A stretch of 9,473 nucleotides of DNA from JACDAS01 sp046262415 (GTDB lineage: Bacteria > Actinomycetota > Thermoleophilia > Gaiellales > Gaiellaceae). Positions 5,645 to 9,473 of the stretch are shown here, piece after piece (the stretch's first letter is position 1; every line of letters begins with the position of its first letter). Location of the stretch: contig JBHEMU010000132.1 of NCBI GenBank assembly GCA_046262415.1, positions 1-9,473 on the forward strand. Reading direction: 5' to 3'. The notes under the pieces were generated by a model, which was not told the DNA's origin, ran no database searches, and was given only the letters and a program-made list of their open reading frames with translations. The position numbers and the translations under genes are program-made.

Positions 5645-7375
5645 TTGATCGCCCGTTTCCTCGGTCTGGCCGTGACCGCGCTCCTCTCGGTCGGCGGCGC
5701 CGCGGGAGCGCCCACGGCCGACGGCTTCAGGCTCGTCTTCACGAGCGAGCGCGACAACTGGCAGCTCTTCGTCGCGCCCGTCGACGGCTCCCCGCCGCGT
5801 CAGCTCACCCGTGGGCTGGACAACAAGAGGCAGCCCGCCTGGTCGCCGGACGGCCGGACGATCGCGTACGTCAGCGACCGAGATGGCGAGCCGCACGTCT
5901 ACCTCCTCGAGTTGGCCGACGGATCCGAGCGCAGGCCGACGAGGGGGCAAGGGAAGGAGAGCTCGCCGAGCTGGTCCCCCGACGGGCGGGAACTGACGCT
6001 CGCGCGGCAGGGCAGCATCTTCGTCGCCGGAATCAGGGGAGGGGGCGAGCGACGGCTCACGAAGGACGCCGAGGACAAGGCGCCTTCGTGGTCGCCGCGC
6101 GGCGACCGGATTGCGTTCCTGCGCGGGTGCGCGCCGCACGTCATCGCCCCGGACGGGTCCGGCGTGCGCCCGGTTGACGTCGTCCCACCGTGCGCCGGCC
6201 GGTTCTCCTGGTCGCCGGGAGGCGTGGACTTCGTCGCCACGCTCACGTATCCGATCTACGGGGGCGGCGGGCTGTACGTGGGCTCCGTCGACACCTCTGC
6301 GCTACGCCGGCTCCCCAGCGTCGGCTACGGGCCCGCCTGGTCCCCCGACGGCGCCACGATCGCGCACACGGTCAACGGCTGCGAGCACTGCTCGCCCTCC
6401 TCCGTCAGCCTGATGAACGCGGACGGGACGAACCAGCGCCCGCTGACGAGTCCGAGGACGCAGTTCGACCCCGAGGAATCGTGGCTCGTGGGCGACGGAG
6501 AGCCGGCCTGGGCGCCCGATGGCCGCGCCGTGGTCTTCGCGCGCAACACCGCAGGGACCAGCCAGGTTTACTCCTCGGCGCCTGACGGGGCAGAGGTGCG
6601 TCGCCTCACCGACACGTTCTTCACGGAGTCCCGGCCCGCCGTCTCCCCCGACGGCCGCTGGCTGGCGTTCCTCCGCGTCGGCGCCGCGCAGGTGCTGACG
6701 CTGTTCGTGAAACGCGGGCCGAGTGGCGGGCTGCGACCCCTCAGGCTTCCTTTGGGCATCTTCCCCTCCGGCTCGGCGGAGTGGGCTCCCGACAGCCGTC
6801 GCCTGGCCATCGGCTCCGACCAGGGGCTGTGGGTGATCGACGCGAAGACGGGCCGGCGCCGGCGCGTCGTCAACCGGTTCGCGGTCGACCCCTCGTGGTC
6901 GCCGGACGGGCGCCGGCTGGCGTTCGCAACACCGAGTGGCGAACGCGGCGTCGCCGTGCAGGACGGCACCATCTGGATCGTGAACGCAGATGGCAGGAAT
7001 CTCCGGCGAGTCTCTCGATCCGGGTGCGACGAAGGGGCTCCGGACTGGTCGCCGGACGGCAGGGAGCTGGCGTTCCAGCGCATGTCCGCGATCTACGCGA
7101 TGCGAACCGACGGCCGCGGCGTCCGCCTGGTGCTCCCCTCCTCGGACAGGCTGTACCCGTACCCGCCCCATTGCTTCTCTCCGCGCCGACCGCCGGCCGG
7201 CTTCCCGGTCGGTAACTTCGCCGACCCGGAGTGGTCTCCGGACGGCAGCCGGATCGCCGTGCGTGCCTCCGACGACAGCGAGGAGTCCGGGACGCGGTTC
7301 GTCGTCGTCGCCGGCCGTGACGGTCGCGGTCTCCGCCAGGTGGCGGAGGGGACCTCGCCGACCTGGACGAGGTAG
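5645..7375 (+). CDS. Secreted TolB-like beta-propeller protein with PD40 repeats
   Basis: About 576 residues from TTG at 5645 to TAG at 7373-7375. The frame is open further upstream into acnA, but the TTG at 5645 gives a clean signal peptide (IARFLGLAVTALLSVGGAAGA), with likely cleavage before PTADG at residue about 23. GTG at 5672 is a shorter option that would spoil it. The mature part holds about eleven PD40 repeats of the form P-WSPDGR-IAF, the first W at residue about 66 (PAWSPDGRTIAY). Other copies include PSWSPRGDRIAF, PAWAPDGRAVVF, PAVSPDGRWLAF, AEWAPDSRRLAI, PDWSPDGRELAF and PEWSPDGSRIAV. The chain ends on a half repeat, PTWTR, that could close the ring with the N-terminal strand. 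This number suggests two six-bladed propellers or one large array. Several cysteines, including CEHC and CDEG, may form disulfides outside the cell. Known: such proteins are TolB-like binding scaffolds; no catalytic domain is seen, so the role is unknown. Confidence 0.82.
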   Translation: MIARFLGLAVTALLSVGGAAGAPTADGFRLVFTSERDNWQLFVAPVDGSPPRQLTRGLDNKRQPAWSPDGRTIAYVSDRDGEPHVYLLELADGSERRPTRGQGKESSPSWSPDGRELTLARQGSIFVAGIRGGGERRLTKDAEDKAPSWSPRGDRIAFLRGCAPHVIAPDGSGVRPVDVVPPCAGRFSWSPGGVDFVATLTYPIYGGGGLYVGSVDTSALRRLPSVGYGPAWSPDGATIAHTVNGCEHCSPSSVSLMNADGTNQRPLTSPRTQFDPEESWLVGDGEPAWAPDGRAVVFARNTAGTSQVYSSAPDGAEVRRLTDTFFTESRPAVSPDGRWLAFLRVGAAQVLTLFVKRGPSGGLRPLRLPLGIFPSGSAEWAPDSRRLAIGSDQGLWVIDAKTGRRRRVVNRFAVDPSWSPDGRRLAFATPSGERGVAVQDGTIWIVNADGRNLRRVSRSGCDEGAPDWSPDGRELAFQRMSAIYAMRTDGRGVRLVLPSSDRLYPYPPHCFSPRRPPAGFPVGNFADPEWSPDGSRIAVRASDDSEESGTRFVVVAGRDGRGLRQVAEGTSPTWTR

Positions 7376-7394
7376 CCCGCCCGGCCAGGCGCCC

Positions 7395-7400
7395 TATCCT
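7395..7400 (+). promoter_or_regulatory. Candidate -10 box of a leaderless promoter for the alpha/beta hydrolase
   Basis: TATCCT at 7395-7400 fits the TANNNT consensus and lies six bases before the ATG at 7407, so transcription would begin at or beside the start codon. No Shine-Dalgarno sequence is found before this ATG, which agrees with a leaderless message, a common arrangement in actinobacteria. The -35 region (about 7372-7377) is not convincing. The gap to the preceding stop is only 31 bases. Confidence 0.45.
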
Positions 7401-7406
7401 CACCGT

Positions 7407-8267
7407 ATGCCGCTCACGGAAGCTCCCGGCCAGGGGCGTCTCGTCGAGGTCGCCGACACGCGCCTCTTCGTCGTCGAGCGAAGCCTCGAGGGGCCGCCGC
7501 TGCTCGTCCTCCACGGCGGGCCCGGGCTCGACCACTGGTCGTTCGCCGACTACCTCGACGCCCTCGCCGTCGATACCCGGCTGATCCTCGTCGACCAGCG
7601 GGCGCAGGGCATGTCCGACCCGGCGCCGCGCGAGACCTGGTCGCTGGCGCGCATGGCCCGGGACGTCGTCGACCTGGCGGACGCGCTCCAGCTCGACTCG
7701 TACGCCGTCCTCGGCCACTCGTTCGGCGGCTTCGTCGCGCTGCGGCTCGGCATCGACCACCCCGAGGCGGCGGAGCGGCTCGTGCTCTCGTGCACGATCG
7801 CCTCCCTGCGCTGGCTCGAGGGGATCCACGAGCGGATCGACGGGCTCGAGTCTCCCGAGCTGCGCGAGCGCGTGCGCTGGGGCTGGGACAACGAGACCGT
7901 GCAGGAGCACGCCACCGCGGCCCTGGAGGCCCAGATGCCGTTCCACTTCGCCGATCCCCGCGATCCGCGGATCGCGGAGTACCTCCGGCGCTCGGCGGGC
8001 GGCGTGATCCGGACCGACATCGCGGAGCACTTCTCCGCGAACGGCTACGAGGGCCTGGATTTCGAGCGGCACCTCGGCGAGATCCGGGCATCCACCCTCG
8101 TCCTGGCGGGGCGTCATGACCGCACCTGCCCGGTGGAGGCCGCCGGGGAGATGGCGGCCGCAATCCCGTCGGCGGAGCTCGTCGTCTTCGAGCAGAGCGC
8201 CCACATGCCCTTCGTCGAGGAGACCGAGGCCTACGTGGCGGCGGTGCGGCGCTTCGTCAGCGCCTGA
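7407..8267 (+). CDS. Alpha/beta hydrolase, proline iminopeptidase-like (peptidase family S33 type)
   Basis: 286 residues from ATG at 7407 to TGA at 8265-8267, a typical length. The fold signatures are in order: LLVLHGGPGLDHW with the oxyanion-hole HGGPG at residues 36-40; LVDQRAQGMSDP; the nucleophile elbow GHSFGG with S105; an alpha-helical cap at about residues 130-210; LVLAGRHDRTCPVE with D238; and QSAHMPFVEE with H266. The S-D-H triad is complete. HGGPG plus DQRG-like DQRA is characteristic of the prolyl aminopeptidase/S33 branch, but many esterases, lactonases and epoxide hydrolases share it, so the substrate is open. No signal peptide, hence cytoplasmic. It probably has its own leaderless promoter. 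Its last 11 bases overlap the end of the opposite-strand secreted protein gene. Confidence 0.9.
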   Translation: MPLTEAPGQGRLVEVADTRLFVVERSLEGPPLLVLHGGPGLDHWSFADYLDALAVDTRLILVDQRAQGMSDPAPRETWSLARMARDVVDLADALQLDSYAVLGHSFGGFVALRLGIDHPEAAERLVLSCTIASLRWLEGIHERIDGLESPELRERVRWGWDNETVQEHATAALEAQMPFHFADPRDPRIAEYLRRSAGGVIRTDIAEHFSANGYEGLDFERHLGEIRASTLVLAGRHDRTCPVEAAGEMAAAIPSAELVVFEQSAHMPFVEETEAYVAAVRRFVSA

Positions 8268-9184
8268 CGAGCAGGCGAGTGCCGTCTGCCCGCACGATCG
8301 CCAGCCGGTGGACGTGGCGGACGCGGCCTCGCACCCCTCGATCGACGAACCGGTACACAGCCCCGCGCGCACCTCCCCGGGCGGGCAGGAGCGGACTGAC
8401 CCGCCGCCCGTCGCGCCAGACCTCGAAGCCCAGGAGCCCGGTCTCGGCGACCGTCCGCCACCTGACCGTGCGGCCGCGCACCGTGAACGAGGCGATCGTC
8501 GCCGACGTGGGGCCGCTCCCGCAGTAGGTGTCCGGTGAGCGGCCGGCGTCACTGGTGGGGCACCACAGCTGGCTCGAGAACGCCAGCGGCGGCGCGCCGG
8601 TCTGGTTCGAGGCCGGCGTCGAGGCGTAGACCGACCCGCCCTGAGACTCGAACCACGCGTAGACGCCCATGTCGTCGGCCGGCGCGAGACCGGAGACGTC
8701 TCCGCCGGTGAAGAGGAAGCGCTCGATGATCACCTCCACGAAGGGCTTCGAGTCACAGCCCGTGCTCGACCAGGAGAAGAGGATGTTGTGGCTCGAGTTC
8801 GTGAGCGCGTTGCCGTTTCGCCGCAGAAACTGTCTCCCTCCGTCCCAGCCCAGGTTGAGGTCGAAGACGTAGTCCGGCTGTCCCCTCGGCGCGAACGACA
8901 CTCCCCGGTAGCTGACGTTCGAGCCGTCGCTCGTGCCCCTGTTCAGGTCGAAGGCGACGATCAGCCGGTCCCCGAAGGGGATGCCGCCCGCGCCGACGTA
9001 GACGTGGTCGCCATCCCACGTGAGACGGACGTCTGTGCCTGCGGATGCCGTCGCGAAGTCCTCGTCCGCGTCCCAGTCGCCGGAAATTGCCATTCGCCTC
9101 CCCCCGCCGGATCGTGTGGTACGTCGCGCCAACCGCCCCTGCGGCGAGCGCAAGAGCCGCCGTGACTGCGGCGACGACCTTCAT
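8257..9184 (-). CDS. Secreted DOMON/CBM9-like protein with FN3-like tail, frameshifted after the signal peptide
   Basis: Two frames make up this gene. From ATG at 9184 the first reads a signal peptide, MKVVAAVTAALALAAGAVGA, then YHTIRRGEA and loses sense. The second, open to TGA at 8257-8259, carries the mature protein, whose own first ATG is at 9093 (278 residues without a signal). The frames separate at a run of six Cs (9100-9105; six Gs in the gene). One G fewer would join the signal peptide directly to ISGDWDADEDF. The mature front, with GDWDADED and TWDGDHVYVGAGG followed by GDRLIVAFDLNRG, resembles the ligand-binding beta-sandwich of DOMON/CBM9-like exported proteins, which often bind sugars or haem. 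The end, VRWRTVAETGLLGFEVWRDG, is the usual C-terminal FN3-like module. Three cysteines suit an exported protein. Function unknown. The shift could be a sequencing or assembly error, a real mutation, or a slippage switch. Confidence 0.72.
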
Positions 9185-9192
9185 GCCCCCGG

Positions 9193-9198
9193 ACGATA
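9193..9198 (-). promoter_or_regulatory. Candidate -10 box before the secreted protein gene
   Basis: On the minus strand TATCGT (TANNNT) ends eight bases before the ATG at 9184, close to the spacing seen at the hydrolase gene, so a leaderless or near-leaderless start is possible. GGGGG directly before the ATG is too close to serve as a ribosome site. A weak -35 only; the box lies in the 31-base gap behind the F420-dependent oxidoreductase gene. Confidence 0.35.
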
Positions 9199-9215
9199 GT
9201 CGACGAGGCGTGGCG

Positions 9216-9473
9216 CTACGCGCGGGGCGCCAGCTCCTGCTCGTAGAACCGGAGGAAGCCCTCCTGGTCGCGCCCGACCTGGTGGATGTAGACGTGGTCG
9301 TAGCCGGCCGCCTCGTACTCGGCGATCTTCTCGAGGTACCGCTGCGGGTCCGGTCCGCAGACGACGGACTCGGCCACGTCGTCCGGCCCGATCATCTGCG
9401 CCGCCTGCTGGAAGTGCTCGGGTAGCGGCAGCTCCTGCGCGAGGTCGCCCTTGACGGCCGCTGTGGGCCAGAT
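9216..9473 (-). CDS. F420-dependent oxidoreductase, G6PDH-like LLM family, C-terminal part (5' end outside window)
   Basis: The 85 C-terminal residues, ending at TAG 9216-9218, run off the right edge. They read IWPTAAVKGDLAQELPLPEH, then VVCGPDPQRYLEKI, EYEAAGYDHVYIHQVG and DQEGFLRFYEQELAPR. These are the closing helix-strand-helix elements of the luciferase-like (LLM) TIM barrel in the branch named after F420-dependent glucose-6-phosphate dehydrogenase. Such enzymes pass hydride to or from coenzyme F420 in the cytoplasm; the substrate cannot be judged from the C-terminus. The W-N/T-A-A-KG stretch and Y-HVY-HQ-G are especially typical of the actinobacterial subgroup, so this gene is the main clue to the host lineage. 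It lies 31 bases upstream of the secreted protein gene on the same strand and may be cotranscribed. Confidence 0.88.
   Translation of the reverse strand: MWPTAAVKGDLAQELPLPEHFQQAAQMIGPDDVAESVVCGPDPQRYLEKIAEYEAAGYDHVYIHQVGRDQEGFLRFYEQELAPRA

Noticed and set aside
5840..7260. Recurrent TGGTCGCCGGACGGC-like stretches as a DNA repeat array or CRISPR
   Set aside because: They are irregularly spaced and fall in frame on the WSPDG motif of the PD40 repeats, so they reflect protein repeats.
6302..8552. Long minus-strand frames opposite the PD40 and hydrolase genes
   Set aside because: They are antisense to genes with complete family signatures, and their predicted products are repetitive Arg/Pro-rich sequence.

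Overview
The window is very GC-rich, densely packed bacterial DNA with a strong G/C preference at third codon positions. Two features point to an actinobacterium, quite possibly a soil Thermoleophilia-type lineage: the C-terminus of an F420-dependent (glucose-6-phosphate-dehydrogenase-like) oxidoreductase at the right edge, and two genes whose start codons sit 6-8 bases behind a TANNNT box, as in leaderless mRNAs. The lineage is an inference; no rRNA or other phylogenetic marker is present.

Left part (1-1159): the C-terminal TOBE region of an ABC transporter ATPase (molybdate/tungstate type most likely) runs in from the left edge. It meets head-on, with a 35-base overlap, a small multi-pass membrane protein resembling the DUF1440/YagU group. 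A 110-base divergent spacer follows, then two tiny overlapping genes: a 47-residue protein with a very acidic tail and a 44-residue protein with a very basic head. The acidic tail and the basic head are read from the same DNA in two frames.

Middle part (1160-5599): a decayed C-terminal remnant of a threonine/serine dehydratase leads directly into a tandem-GNAT acetyltransferase, which faces a DUF3885 gene. That gene lies directly behind a complete aconitase gene (acnA, minus strand). The 24 bases at the 3' end of acnA recur with one mismatch at 1175-1198, exactly where the dehydratase remnant is cut off. The DUF3885 gene, at the other end of the same segment, has no normal start codon. The roughly 1.7-kb segment between the two copies therefore looks like a rearranged or inserted block whose two outward-lying genes are both broken at the repeat.

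Right part (5600-9473): divergent from acnA is a secreted beta-propeller protein with about eleven PD40/TolB-type repeats, followed by a proline-iminopeptidase-like alpha/beta hydrolase. The hydrolase overlaps by 11 bases, tail to tail, a minus-strand secreted protein with a DOMON/CBM9-like front and an FN3-like tail. Its signal peptide and mature domain lie in different frames, separated at a run of six Cs. The F420-dependent oxidoreductase lies upstream of it and runs off the right edge.

Apart from aconitase (TCA cycle) the genes do not form one pathway; this looks like an ordinary chromosomal region carrying a local rearrangement. There is no stretch longer than 300 bases without a gene, and no tRNA, rRNA, CRISPR array, transposase or integrase was seen.
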